Below are positions 1 through 7,903 of a stretch of 16,591 bases of DNA, piece by piece. Position numbers and translations under genes: made by a program. Origin of the DNA: an uncultured Synergistales bacterium (lineage in GTDB: Bacteria; Synergistota; Synergistia; Synergistales; Aminobacteriaceae); assembly GCA_905233335.1 (NCBI GenBank), contig CAJOED010000037.1, positions 1 to 16,591 on the forward strand. Direction: 5' to 3'. Numbering within the stretch: position 1 is the first letter of the stretch; each line of letters starts with the position of its first letter. The notes beneath the pieces were generated by a model that did not search any database, was not told the origin of the DNA, and saw nothing but the letters and a program-made list of their open reading frames with translations.

Positions 1-983
1 CTCCTCGTAACAAACAGCACATCAGGAGTGTCAACAATCACCAGGTCATTCACGCCGTTCAACACAGAAAGTTTCTGCTGTGAGTGCACAAAACAGTTCT
101 TGCTGTTGAGGAGTACGGCCTCGCCCGTGATGACGTTCTGATTTTCGTCCTGAGGCATTATGTCGTTGTGAAGCGCGTCCCATGAACCGACATCCGACCA
201 GCCCGAATTTACCAGCGGCACAACTGCAACACGTTCAGCCTTCTCCATTACTGCATTGTCGAACGAAATATTTTTTATGGAGGGGAATATCTCACGCAGA
301 TTTTTTCTCATTGCAAGCTCGTATAATTCATTGTCTGCATGTTCAAGTTCGGCGTATAAACTTTTCGGGGTAAAGATAAATATTCCGCCGTTCCATAAGT
401 ACAGACCTTCAGATAAATATTCCTGCGCTGTTCTCAAGTCGGGCTTCTCTACGAACTCTTCAGCCGCATAATAACCTCCCTCGAACGCCTCACCCTGCCG
501 AATATACCCGAACCCTGTATCCGGACTCACGGGAGAAATTCCCAACGTCGCAATGAAGCCGTCCCGTGCCGCCCTCACTCCGACTTTCAGGGCTTCCGTG
601 AATATCTTGCTGCTCCTGATGAACGCATCACTAGGAACGACAACAATAACATCATCATCATCTGCTCCAAGTTCCTCGACAGCAAGCAAAATCGCCGGTG
701 CCGTCCCTCTTGCGCAAGGCTCCTCAATCACGAAATTATCGGGTATATTGTCCTCGCCGAAAATTTCTCCGGCCTGTTTCAGCACCAGGTCATGCCACTT
801 CACGCCCGAAATCACCCGCAAATACTCTAGGGGTATCAAGTTCAGCATTCGTAGAGCTGTGTTCTGCATGAGTGTCTTATCACCGTGAAGGCGCAGAAAT
901 TGTTTCGGGAAATTCTCGCGCGATAAAGGCCATAATCTTGTCCCGCTTCCGCCGCTCAATATTAGTCCGTAAATGTTGTTCAT
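1..983 (-). CDS. manC: Mannose-1-phosphate guanylyltransferase (partial, C-terminus beyond window)
   Basis: The minus frame from the ATG at 983 is open to the window edge, about 327 codons with no stop. It makes GDP-mannose from mannose-1-phosphate and GTP in the cytoplasm, a precursor for surface polysaccharide and fucose-type sugars. The N-terminus reads MNNIYGLILSGGSGTRLWPL, the nucleotide-binding signature of sugar nucleotidyltransferases, with SREN...FPKQFL following as in ManC/CpsB. Further family motifs are VPSDAFI, GYI, VEKP, LWNGGIF and NSGWSDVGSWDAL. It starts one base after the stop of the M23 peptidase gene (TAA-C-ATG), so it is probably co-transcribed and translationally coupled; no strong Shine-Dalgarno is visible. 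Whether a C-terminal phosphomannose isomerase domain is present cannot be seen. Confidence 0.93.
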   Translation of the reverse strand, partial: MNNIYGLILSGGSGTRLWPLSRENFPKQFLRLHGDKTLMQNTALRMLNLIPLEYLRVISGVKWHDLVLKQAGEIFGEDNIPDNFVIEEPCARGTAPAILLAVEELGADDDDVIVVVPSDAFIRSSKIFTEALKVGVRAARDGFIATLGISPVSPDTGFGYIRQGEAFEGGYYAAEEFVEKPDLRTAQEYLSEGLYLWNGGIFIFTPKSLYAELEHADNELYELAMRKNLREIFPSIKNISFDNAVMEKAERVAVVPLVNSGWSDVGSWDALHNDIMPQDENQNVITGEAVLLNSKNCFVHSQQKLSVLNGVNDLVIVDTPDVLFVTR

Positions 984-984
984 G

Positions 985-1893
985 TTAGTTCACCATCGAT
1001 ATTTTGCCGTGTTTCAGCATCTGGGTAATACTCGTTGACAGCAACGGAATAGGATCCACGAACTGCCCGCCGAGCACAAGAGAATAATGCAGGTGAGGCC
1101 CCGTAACCCTTCCTGTTGCGCCTGACTTGGCCACTACCTGACCTTTTACGACATTTTCTCCCTTCTTGACGTTGATTTCGCTCAAGTGGAAGAACACCGT
1201 AATTACTCCGTTCCCGGAATCTATATACACACTTCCGCCGGCGTAATAGTGAAACCCCGTGAGTATGACTTTTCCCGCAAAAGGTGCACGAATTTTTGTC
1301 CCTGTTGCCGCACGAATGTCCGCTCCGTTATGGCCGCTTCTAGGTACGCCGTTATAGACGCGCTGTTTCCCGTACTGGCTCGTGAGGGTTATGCTGCTTA
1401 ATGGCGGCTGCGGTGGTGTCGTCCATTTTCGGTCGGCTGTCATCGTCCGCAGGGCAGTGCCTATTACCTGCTGTTCACTGCGTATTCTTGGGAGTTCTTT
1501 TTTCGGGGGATTTACCATTTTGGGACTGACAGTGAGATTTTCTTTCGGGTACTCTTTCGCTCTCAAGATGATATTTCCTGATGCCTTGTACTTTTTGCCG
1601 CCCTGCACAAACTCGAATAATATCTTGTAGCTTCCCGGTTTCGTGTTGCGGACATCAGAGCCTAGAAGCCCGTAAGAGATACGCCCTGCTCCTCCCTGCT
1701 CAACGTTGAGGGTTATCGTTCTGTTCATCCAGGTTACGACGGGGCTTGAGTAGTCAGCAGTTGACGTTATGGATATTGCGAACGCCTGACCGATGTCCCC
1801 GCTCTCCGGGAAATTCACCCATGACGACGCATAAGAAACATTCACACATGTAATAATGAAGAATAACGCGAGAAGTATTTTTTTTGTCTTCAA
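985..1893 (-). CDS. Exported M23 (LytM-type) peptidoglycan endopeptidase
   Basis: This 302-residue protein has a signal peptide (MKTKKILLALFFIITCVNVS, probable cleavage after the following YA). Residues about 25-110 form a beta-rich, Ig-like exported region, then comes a Pro/Lys-rich linker, and residues about 170-290 form an M23 domain. Zinc ligands are visible as H188 and D192 in HNGAD and H269 in HLH; H267 is the likely catalytic His, matching LytM. The C-terminus ends shortly after the VDP motif typical of the family. It most likely cleaves peptidoglycan cross-bridges or stems in the envelope. All ligands are present, so it should be active rather than an EnvC/NlpD-like activator. The start is TTG at 1891-1893 with a Shine-Dalgarno (GGGAG, about 1904-1908) about 10 bases upstream. 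manC follows by one base. Confidence 0.92.
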   Translation of the reverse strand: MKTKKILLALFFIITCVNVSYASSWVNFPESGDIGQAFAISITSTADYSSPVVTWMNRTITLNVEQGGAGRISYGLLGSDVRNTKPGSYKILFEFVQGGKKYKASGNIILRAKEYPKENLTVSPKMVNPPKKELPRIRSEQQVIGTALRTMTADRKWTTPPQPPLSSITLTSQYGKQRVYNGVPRSGHNGADIRAATGTKIRAPFAGKVILTGFHYYAGGSVYIDSGNGVITVFFHLSEINVKKGENVVKGQVVAKSGATGRVTGPHLHYSLVLGGQFVDPIPLLSTSITQMLKHGKISMVN

Positions 1894-2028
1894 ATATAAT
1901 TCACTCCCTGTTTAGATTTTTTATGATTTTATTAATGACGCAAGGGACTTAATGCTTCCATATTCACAGCCGCTATCATTCATAACTATAGCTAACTTCC
2001 TGTATGTATCACTCCTTGCCGCTAACAC

Positions 2029-2832
2029 TCACAACGCCCCTATAAGTGCCGTAATGATTTTCGCAACATTCTTTGATGATGCCTTCATGTTATCAAGAAC
2101 TTCCTGCGCCGTAAGAGTCTTGTCCGGCTCAATCCCTGCCGCCATATTCGCAACACACGACAACACAGCCGCCCTCATACCCATAGCATTCGCCGTAATC
2201 ACTTCGGGAACTGTCGACATTCCGGCCAAGTCCGCACCCATAATCCCTGCCGCACGAATTTCCGCAGGTGTCTCGAACGACGGACCCATGAACGCCGCAT
2301 ATACTCCCGACTTCAGGCCCATATCACAAAGTATGCGCAAAATTTCCGGGTCATAAGCTCTCGACATGTCCGGGAATCTCACGTTCCACCGCTCATCATT
2401 CGCTCCCATTAACGGATTAGCTCCCATGAGGTTGATGTGATCCCTCACCGCGATAATTTCTCCGGGCTTATAGTCCGGGTTGATAGCACCTGAAGCATTC
2501 GTAGCGATATATTCACGGACACCTAGCATTCCCAGCACACGAACGGGAAAAGTTACCGCCTTCATGTTATGCCCCTCGTAGTAATGCACACGCCCCTGAA
2601 GCATAATGACATCACGTCCCGCGATTGTGCCCGCTATGATTTTCCCCTCATGACCGGGAGCAGTAGAGCCTGGCCAGTTCGGGAGGTCTTTTGCGTTGAT
2701 AGTTATGCTGTTCTCTATAGCGTCGGCAATGTGTCCGAGTCCTGAACCTGATACTATTGCGGTCGTGGGTGCTGTATGGAGAAATTTTTTCAGCGCGATC
2801 AAAGTTTCTTGTGCGTCTTTATAGTCATACAT
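2029..2832 (-). CDS. Purine nucleoside phosphorylase (trimeric, PunA/PNP type)
   Basis: This 267-residue protein has the usual length for the trimeric purine nucleoside phosphorylase family. It catalyses phosphorolysis of purine nucleosides to free base and (deoxy)ribose-1-phosphate in purine salvage. Active-site residues align with the human enzyme: the GSGLG phosphate loop at 29-33, R81 and H83 in GRVHYYEG, E187 in SFETPAEIR, M205 in GMSTVPE and N229, the position that selects 6-oxopurines (guanosine, inosine). The start at ATG 2830-2832 has a good Shine-Dalgarno (AGAGGTGA, about 2842-2849). It is first in a minus-strand run with the M23 peptidase and manC, but the 135-base gap to the peptidase gene shows no terminator, so linkage is uncertain. 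Its start region faces a divergent redox-protein gene. Confidence 0.95.
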   Translation of the reverse strand: MYDYKDAQETLIALKKFLHTAPTTAIVSGSGLGHIADAIENSITINAKDLPNWPGSTAPGHEGKIIAGTIAGRDVIMLQGRVHYYEGHNMKAVTFPVRVLGMLGVREYIATNASGAINPDYKPGEIIAVRDHINLMGANPLMGANDERWNVRFPDMSRAYDPEILRILCDMGLKSGVYAAFMGPSFETPAEIRAAGIMGADLAGMSTVPEVITANAMGMRAAVLSCVANMAAGIEPDKTLTAQEVLDNMKASSKNVAKIITALIGAL

Positions 2833-2857
2833 TAACAGTTATCACCTCTTGAAGATT

Positions 2858-2875
2858 ATTGTAGCATGATACAAT
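2858..2875. promoter_or_regulatory. Inverted repeat with paired -10-like boxes between divergent genes
   Basis: A perfect 6-base inverted repeat, ATTGTA-N6-TACAAT, lies in the 72-base gap between the purine phosphorylase and redox-protein starts. Each arm reads TACAAT outward, one base from a TATAAT -10 box. The site may therefore hold overlapping divergent promoters or a dyad operator. The -35 matches at normal spacing are poor on both strands, so this is tentative. Confidence 0.35.
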
Positions 2876-2904
2876 TACGCCGTAAGGGGGAAAAACGAAT
2901 AACT

Positions 2905-3266
2905 ATGTCGGACAAACAGAACAGAGCAGTAGAACTCAAGAACAGGACGGGCGACGCTCACTATAACTGTGCGCAGGCTGTAGCGTGTGTGTTCAGCAGG
3001 GAAACGGGACTCGATGACGACACACTAAGAAAACTCGGTGCTGGTTTCGGGCTTGGCATGGGATGCATGGAGGCAACTTGCGGAGCTCTATGCGGGGCAC
3101 AAATGGTACTTGGCCTCATGAAGTATCAGGGTAAGCCCATCAGGAAGGACGCGGCAGAACTCTAACAATATGCCGTGATATTAAGGGAGTGGGAACGGGC
3201 AAAGTATTATGTTCGTGTGATGACTGTGTGCGCAATGCCGTAGAACTTCTTGAAGCAGCAATATAG
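2905..3266 (+). pseudogene. C_GCAxxG_C_C family redox protein, disrupted by internal deletion and frameshift
   Basis: The first part (2905-3165) has the family's cysteine pattern: YNCAQAV at the N-terminus, then GMGCMEATCGALCGA and MVLGLMKY. It stops at TAA 3163-3165 after RKDAAEL. Past the stop, in another frame from 3171 to TAG 3264-3266, the sequence encodes CRDIKGVG...CSCDDCVRNAVELLE, the expected C-terminus with its remaining cysteines. The roughly 10-13 residues normally between these parts (the F..F..nGs-like stretch) are missing, which points to a deletion near 3159-3167 that also shifted the frame. Family members are small cytoplasmic proteins with a presumed redox or metal role that is not well defined. 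The start is ATG 2905 after AAGGGGG (2884-2890, rather long spacing); the ATG at 2866 has no ribosome site. A truncated 86-residue product could still be made. Confidence 0.75.
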
Positions 3267-3271
3267 CTCAC

Positions 3272-3308
3272 AAAAAAATACGGGGCTGTGAAGAAGCTCA
3301 TAACCCCG
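3272..3308 (-). terminator. Intrinsic terminator of the M4 lipoprotein gene
   Basis: On the minus strand a hairpin (3308-3281) pairs CGGGG with CCCCG and extends to about 11 pairs with one mismatch and one wobble. It is followed at once by TA and seven T residues (3278-3272). It lies 15 bases past the stop of the 3324-6677 gene. The plus strand lacks a T-tract after the stem, so it is directional. Confidence 0.85.
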
Positions 3309-3323
3309 CATAACATCTTCCCG

Positions 3324-6300
3324 CTACAAATTCGGCTCTTCCGCTGAAATCTCGTTTACTTTCACGCGTGCTCCTGAAGAATTTATCCTGAACACTTCCC
3401 AGTACTGACCCGTTGAAGCACCTTCCGGCGGCGTGTATACAGTAATGTATTTGTCGTTGTAGTACAGCCATACTTTAAGCCCTGCACCGTTCCAGCCAGC
3501 GTTTGACGGGTCGTCCCACTTCACGTAGAAAGTATACGCGGTGTTCGTGAATTTCGTGAACGTTATGCTCTTCATTCCGATTACTGGGAAAGAATACACA
3601 TGCGCGGCTTCTCGTCCGTTCGGGGCGTTTGCTGTCCAGTTCTCCTCGTCGACGTGAATATTCATGCCGGAAGCAACAAATCTCGCTTTCAAGTGCGGGT
3701 CAATGTATGTCCTGTTTCCTCTCCAGACAACTATTGCCGTGTAAATATATTTTGACCTCTCGTAAATAGTCCTGTATCTTGAAACTGTCTCATCGGGCGC
3801 AACTGTAACATTCAGAATGCTGTTGTCGTATCCTGATTTCGAGATTCTCACGGTGTAATACCCGGAAGGAATATTGCTGAACGTGTATTCTCCGTCATTG
3901 TTCGTTGTACCTGATGACTGACGCGACGTGTAACTGTTCCACCCGCTGAAGAGTTCGAGCGTTACCCCGTTGATTAACGTAGAGCCTGTATTACGTATCT
4001 TTATGTTGAGGCTTCCCGTTCCTGTTTTGACGAGTTCGGCATTCATGGTTTCTGTTCTGTCGGGGGCAATGTATATTCTGTTCGTGAGCGTTCTGTAGCT
4101 TCCGAATGTCGGCGCAACTGTTGCTGTGTAATTCCCGGCATCCGCTGACAACACAAAATACCCGTCGTTATCTATCGTCGTCTTGAACTCAACAAGCCCG
4201 GAATTATTGCGGAGTAATACGGTCGCACCTCCAGAGATTGTCCCGTCGTCGTAGTCCGTAACCCTGCCCATAAGAGTCCCTTTTGGCGCATAAATTCCCA
4301 CGCCGTCAAACGCCCTCTTTATCACAATAATCTTTGACGCTGAAAGTCCGCACTGCTGTGCCGCCCTGATGACGTTACGCCTCACAGTGTGAAAATCAGA
4401 AGTAGCATCAAGTCCCATGAACAACGACCTGTACCAGACACGCCGCAGTTCCGGCCAAGTGAGACCGTTCGGGGAAGATGCTCCGTTCATATGCATCAAG
4501 TACGCCGCGTGTGCTATCAGCCTGCTGTATGTGTGAACGCCGTTATGATCGTTGCCGTTTGTCGGTGTTACTGTCCTGTAGTGTTCGTAGAGTGCAGGAA
4601 CGTCCGCAAGATTCCCTGACGACAAGTCATTGACGCTGGTAGAACTCCGCAAGTCCCTTCTGCACCTCGTCTTGTCGACAAAGTACGTTATGCCCGTCTC
4701 ATCGTTGCTGTCATCATCCGCGCGCCAGCCGTGCTTCCAGTCCTCGTCCCGCAATGCCCCGAAAATATCCGCATATGCCTCGTCAATCGCTCCCGTAGCG
4801 TTCCTGTACGGTATGCCGCCGGTGGTGTAGTGCATGACCGCGTGAGTCGATTCGTGCGTGAGGGTGTCAAGTCCCATTGCGCCGGAGTATTCGTACGTGC
4901 CATTATATGACGAATCGCATATGTTGATTGCGTTGTTGCCCGTCCACCAGAAAGCATTATCGCGCCAGTTCTCTATGCGTTCATGAGTTACGACCTTTAC
5001 GATCATTCCTTTGTTGTCGAGGGAGTTGCGGTTGAAATATTCTTTCCACCACTTTATGACCGTGCGCATGTTCGTGTATGCTGATATTTGATGGCCGTCC
5101 GTCCATGAAGCAGTGAGGCTTCTCTGCACGATATACTTTGTGTCCCCCGAAAACACGATTACTTCAGGAGTGCCGCTGTCCCTCATGGTGAATCTCGGCG
5201 GGAAAAATACCAAGTTCACCGGGAAAGTTTTTATTTCGCCGAGTTCGTCCCTGCCATTTTTGTTCACCGAGTATGTTCTCACGTTCGGAATGACATCAAC
5301 AACAGCAAGTTCTACGCCGTCAACTATAACAGTGTCATCAACAAAATCACCGTCAACTGTCCCCGTTACTCTGACTTTGTACGCAAATACTGGGTCATCG
5401 TAATAATCTTTCAGCGCGTAAATTATTTTCGTTGTCTGAGATCTGTCGACTTCAAGCCCTGAATTGTCCGGGTAATTAGTGAGGGCTGTTCTCTCTGCTC
5501 CTTCAGGACTTGTGGCGGGTAATAAGTCGTTGAGTTTGTCGGACGCTATTACGTTTGATGTGAGGAAGTCCGTTTGTCCCTCGCTGTTTGCCGAAACCAT
5601 GAGAGTACGCCCGTAAACTTCTACTGTTTCTGCATCACTGTCTGCTGTCCTGCCTGAATAGTCCTCGTATTTGCACACCTGCCTGAAAATATACTGTGCT
5701 CCGTCGTCGTGTCTGTCCACCGTCAAGAGTTCAAGCTCATCATACGGGTCATTAATTCCGAGTGCCTCATGAACACTCTGCACGGCATCGAGTGCGTCAT
5801 CAGCATTATTCACTGTTACGGTTGTGAACTGTCCTTCTACGGCGCGTATTACTTCTATGTCTCCGCTGCTGTACGTTATCGCGAAATCATCATTCTCTTC
5901 ATTCATGAGCATAATATCATCAGCATCACATGATACTGTGAGAATTTTTGCGTCCTCAATGCTTATGCTTCTTGCGCGTATGACGGTCAGCGAAAAATCT
6001 TTTGTGCTCACGAAATCCCCGCTGGTAATTTCTGCCGTGAGAGTAACTTCCGCATCACTCCCTGAAGGCCGCAGGACAGTGCCGGAATTTGTGATGATGT
6101 TTCTGTTGCTGCTTGTCCATGAGATGTGTGCGCCGTCTGCATCTGCCGGTAGTGAAAGGTTTTGCGTAACGTAGCCGGGGTTGTCGCCTTGTGCGTAGCC
6201 TATGACGATTTCTGAAGCAGCAATGTCAACTCCTGCCGCGTCGGGTTCATGTGCAACCCATAACGCATAGAGCGTAATATCCCTGCTCACGACATCAACG

Positions 6301-6677
6301 CCGAACGTGAAAGGCTCTGCGAAAGTGTTATCGACATACCAGCCGCCGAAAAGATTATCGCCGCTCACGGGCACATCGGGTGAATCGATCGCTGCCGGCT
6401 CATCGAGGAAAATGGGAGCTATTTCTGTGCCGCCGAACGTCTCGAACGTTATCGTGATTGCGCCGGAAGGTTCCGGGTCTATTGTCGGTGGTGTTTCGGG
6501 AGTCGGTGATGGAGAAGGAGCCGGGGTGTTGTCGCGTGAAGCAATATCACCGGATATGGGTGTGATGTCGCCGCTGGTAGTTGTTGCTACGTATTCGCCG
6601 TTACCTCCGCCGCAGCCGGAAGAGATTAACAGAAGATATAACACGCAAAACAAAACGAAAAATTTTCTGCTGTTCAT
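3324..6677 (-). CDS. Large multidomain lipoprotein with thermolysin-like (M4) metallopeptidase domain
   Basis: This 1117-residue surface protein starts with a lipoprotein signal (hydrophobic core about 6-18, ISSGC with C22 as the lipidated residue), then a Gly start and a Pro-rich linker (about 50-71). Domains in order: an InlB/Flg_new-type repeat (about 74-140, ending LYALW), an atrophied bacterial Ig-like domain (about 150-232), and a propeptide-like region (about 265-380). The M4 catalytic domain (about 480-790) has HESTH at 608-612, a third zinc ligand E633 in GAIDEAYAD and H715 in NGVH, the counterpart of thermolysin H231. Two carboxypeptidase-regulatory-like beta modules (about 800-880 and 888-975) and a final beta-rich region follow. 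It should be an active secreted, membrane-anchored protease; the substrate is unknown. The start is ATG 6675-6677 with a strong AGGAGGT (6689-6695). It is monocistronic with its own terminator. Confidence 0.9.
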   Translation of the reverse strand: MNSRKFFVLFCVLYLLLISSGCGGGNGEYVATTTSGDITPISGDIASRDNTPAPSPSPTPETPPTIDPEPSGAITITFETFGGTEIAPIFLDEPAAIDSPDVPVSGDNLFGGWYVDNTFAEPFTFGVDVVSRDITLYALWVAHEPDAAGVDIAASEIVIGYAQGDNPGYVTQNLSLPADADGAHISWTSSNRNIITNSGTVLRPSGSDAEVTLTAEITSGDFVSTKDFSLTVIRARSISIEDAKILTVSCDADDIMLMNEENDDFAITYSSGDIEVIRAVEGQFTTVTVNNADDALDAVQSVHEALGINDPYDELELLTVDRHDDGAQYIFRQVCKYEDYSGRTADSDAETVEVYGRTLMVSANSEGQTDFLTSNVIASDKLNDLLPATSPEGAERTALTNYPDNSGLEVDRSQTTKIIYALKDYYDDPVFAYKVRVTGTVDGDFVDDTVIVDGVELAVVDVIPNVRTYSVNKNGRDELGEIKTFPVNLVFFPPRFTMRDSGTPEVIVFSGDTKYIVQRSLTASWTDGHQISAYTNMRTVIKWWKEYFNRNSLDNKGMIVKVVTHERIENWRDNAFWWTGNNAINICDSSYNGTYEYSGAMGLDTLTHESTHAVMHYTTGGIPYRNATGAIDEAYADIFGALRDEDWKHGWRADDDSNDETGITYFVDKTRCRRDLRSSTSVNDLSSGNLADVPALYEHYRTVTPTNGNDHNGVHTYSRLIAHAAYLMHMNGASSPNGLTWPELRRVWYRSLFMGLDATSDFHTVRRNVIRAAQQCGLSASKIIVIKRAFDGVGIYAPKGTLMGRVTDYDDGTISGGATVLLRNNSGLVEFKTTIDNDGYFVLSADAGNYTATVAPTFGSYRTLTNRIYIAPDRTETMNAELVKTGTGSLNIKIRNTGSTLINGVTLELFSGWNSYTSRQSSGTTNNDGEYTFSNIPSGYYTVRISKSGYDNSILNVTVAPDETVSRYRTIYERSKYIYTAIVVWRGNRTYIDPHLKARFVASGMNIHVDEENWTANAPNGREAAHVYSFPVIGMKSITFTKFTNTAYTFYVKWDDPSNAGWNGAGLKVWLYYNDKYITVYTPPEGASTGQYWEVFRINSSGARVKVNEISAEEPNL

Positions 6678-6713
6678 GAAAGATTGAGACCTCCTGTGAA
6701 AAATTTTGCTGTT

Positions 6714-6748
6714 ATTATAGTTAATCTCACGCTAAACTAATATATAAT
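6714..6748. promoter_or_regulatory. Divergent -10 boxes between the M4 gene and the glycosyltransferase gene
   Basis: The 131-base gap is very AT-rich. A perfect TATAAT is present on the minus strand (6719-6714), 37 bases before the M4 start, and another on the plus strand (6743-6748), 61 bases before the glycosyltransferase start. No good -35 box stands at normal spacing from either (the best plus-strand candidate is TTAATC at 6721). The boxes fit both flanking genes, but an AT-rich tract can produce them by chance. Confidence 0.4.
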
Positions 6749-6808
6749 ATATGCTAAAATGATTCCCATTGTAGCAAAAAAATTTTTTCGTGAAGGGAGT
6801 TTGACATA

Positions 6809-7903
6809 ATGACTTCGGACAAGTATAATGTCCTGTCCTGTCCTGTCCTGTCCTGTCCTGTCCTGTCCTGTCCTGTCCTGTCCGTTATTGTGCCCACGTA
6901 CAACCGAAAAGATATGCTTCTTGAAGCACTGGAAGGAATACGCAGGCAGACACTGAAAGACATTGAGATAATCATAGTTGATGACTGTTCCACCGACGGC
7001 ACAGAAGACACCGTAAAGAATATCCCCGACGAACGCATAAAGTACTTCAGGAACGAGAAAAACAGCGGCCAAGATGAGAGTCGCATGAATGCTTTTAGAC
7101 AAGCGCGAGGAAAATATATAGTCTTTCATGATGACGATGATTTCTACACCGACTACGAATTTTTCGCAAAGGCTGTAAATATTTTCCGGGAACACGAAAA
7201 TGAAAATCCTCAGCTAGCGTTTGTCGGAGCAAATGCTATTTTGACGAATGTTAATACAGGGTATTCCTGCACATCAAGTCTTGGTATTTATAACGAGAGA
7301 ATTAATGGGCTTGATTATATTTTGGGCAGTGTTGACGGACAAAAATACAGAAAACCCTTTTCCGTTTTTACAGCAATATTCATGGCGGACATATTAAAAA
7401 AATCTGTGCCAGCAATTAATTCTGCAGAAGACACTTTTTTGCATTTCAACGCATCATTTTATGGTGATGTGTATTTTATGCCTGACATTGTCGGAATTTA
7501 CAGAATGCATAATAACAGCGTAACTTTGGGCATGAAGAATGACAAAGCATACGAAATCAGGAGCTATAATTCGCTGATCAGAACTATTAAATCAACGCTT
7601 TATGTGAGAAAACAGCTTTATGAAATTGCTGGTGAAAAAGATGCTGAATGCTGGTACACAAAGAGAATGATTCAGACAATGAATTTCAATGCCATCGCTC
7701 ATCCGAAATTTATCCATAAGGCGAAAGTATTATACATAATGACAAAAGAAGCTGTAATGACACCAGGACTTTTCGTAAAGCTGGCGAAAAGAGTTTTCAT
7801 TAACGGCTCTATTATAGGTTTTCTGCGAAAAATCACCCCGCTCCGTAAGCTCTGGCGTTTCATAAAGTACCGCTGCAGGGGAAAACCATATCCCGAAGAC
7901 TAA
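6809..7903 (+). CDS. Family 2 glycosyltransferase with in-frame pentanucleotide repeat (candidate phase-variable)
   Basis: This 364-residue cytoplasmic or membrane-associated GT-A enzyme probably transfers a nucleotide-activated sugar to a surface glycan. The catalytic start reads LSVIVPTYNRKDML, then IIIVDDCSTDGT (D58-D59, nucleotide binding) and FHDDDDF with the DxD metal site at 108-110. The C-terminal 70 residues are basic and partly hydrophobic, suggesting membrane contact. Residues 8-25 are VLSCP repeats encoded by ten TCCTG units, and the frame is intact at this copy number. The start is ATG 6809 with AGGGAG (6794-6799) nine bases away. By hand count, sampled lines in the gene are 35-40% GC (24/60 at 7201-7260, 21/60 at 7381-7440) against 60% in a line of rnc, which suggests acquisition by transfer. 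It stands alone; its stop overlaps the stop of the convergent lipoprotein gene by four bases. Donor and acceptor cannot be read from the sequence. Confidence 0.92.
   Translation: MTSDKYNVLSCPVLSCPVLSCPVLSVIVPTYNRKDMLLEALEGIRRQTLKDIEIIIVDDCSTDGTEDTVKNIPDERIKYFRNEKNSGQDESRMNAFRQARGKYIVFHDDDDFYTDYEFFAKAVNIFREHENENPQLAFVGANAILTNVNTGYSCTSSLGIYNERINGLDYILGSVDGQKYRKPFSVFTAIFMADILKKSVPAINSAEDTFLHFNASFYGDVYFMPDIVGIYRMHNNSVTLGMKNDKAYEIRSYNSLIRTIKSTLYVRKQLYEIAGEKDAECWYTKRMIQTMNFNAIAHPKFIHKAKVLYIMTKEAVMTPGLFVKLAKRVFINGSIIGFLRKITPLRKLWRFIKYRCRGKPYPED
6830..6883 (+). repeat. Pentanucleotide tandem repeat (TCCTG)10 inside the glycosyltransferase 5' end
   Basis: Ten perfect TCCTG units run from 6831 to 6880, with G before and TCC after, giving 54 bases of unbroken period 5. 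The tract begins 21 bases into the coding sequence. Because 5 is not a multiple of 3, any one-unit change shifts the frame. The tract itself has no stop in any plus frame, but the two alternative frames stop soon after it, at TGA 6922-6924 and TGA 6954-6956. This is the classic form of a slipped-strand contingency locus. Confidence 0.97.

Noticed and set aside
1894..2028. Promoter or terminator in the gap between the purine phosphorylase and M23 peptidase genes
   Set aside because: The gap is AT-rich with scattered partial boxes, but no pair with proper spacing and no stem-loop with a T-tract.
2866..2904. Longer start for the redox protein at ATG 2866
   Set aside because: It has no ribosome site, and the extension would overlap the region holding the likely promoter; ATG 2905 has a G-rich site upstream.
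6830..6883. CRISPR array or minisatellite
   Set aside because: The period is 5 bases with no spacers, and it is a simple sequence repeat inside a coding region.
6737..7195. Minus-strand open frame with DRTGQ repeats, and a second frame at 6754-7086
   Set aside because: These are the antisense reading of the TCCTG tract, which has no stops in any frame. They have no ribosome site and lie opposite a well-supported glycosyltransferase.
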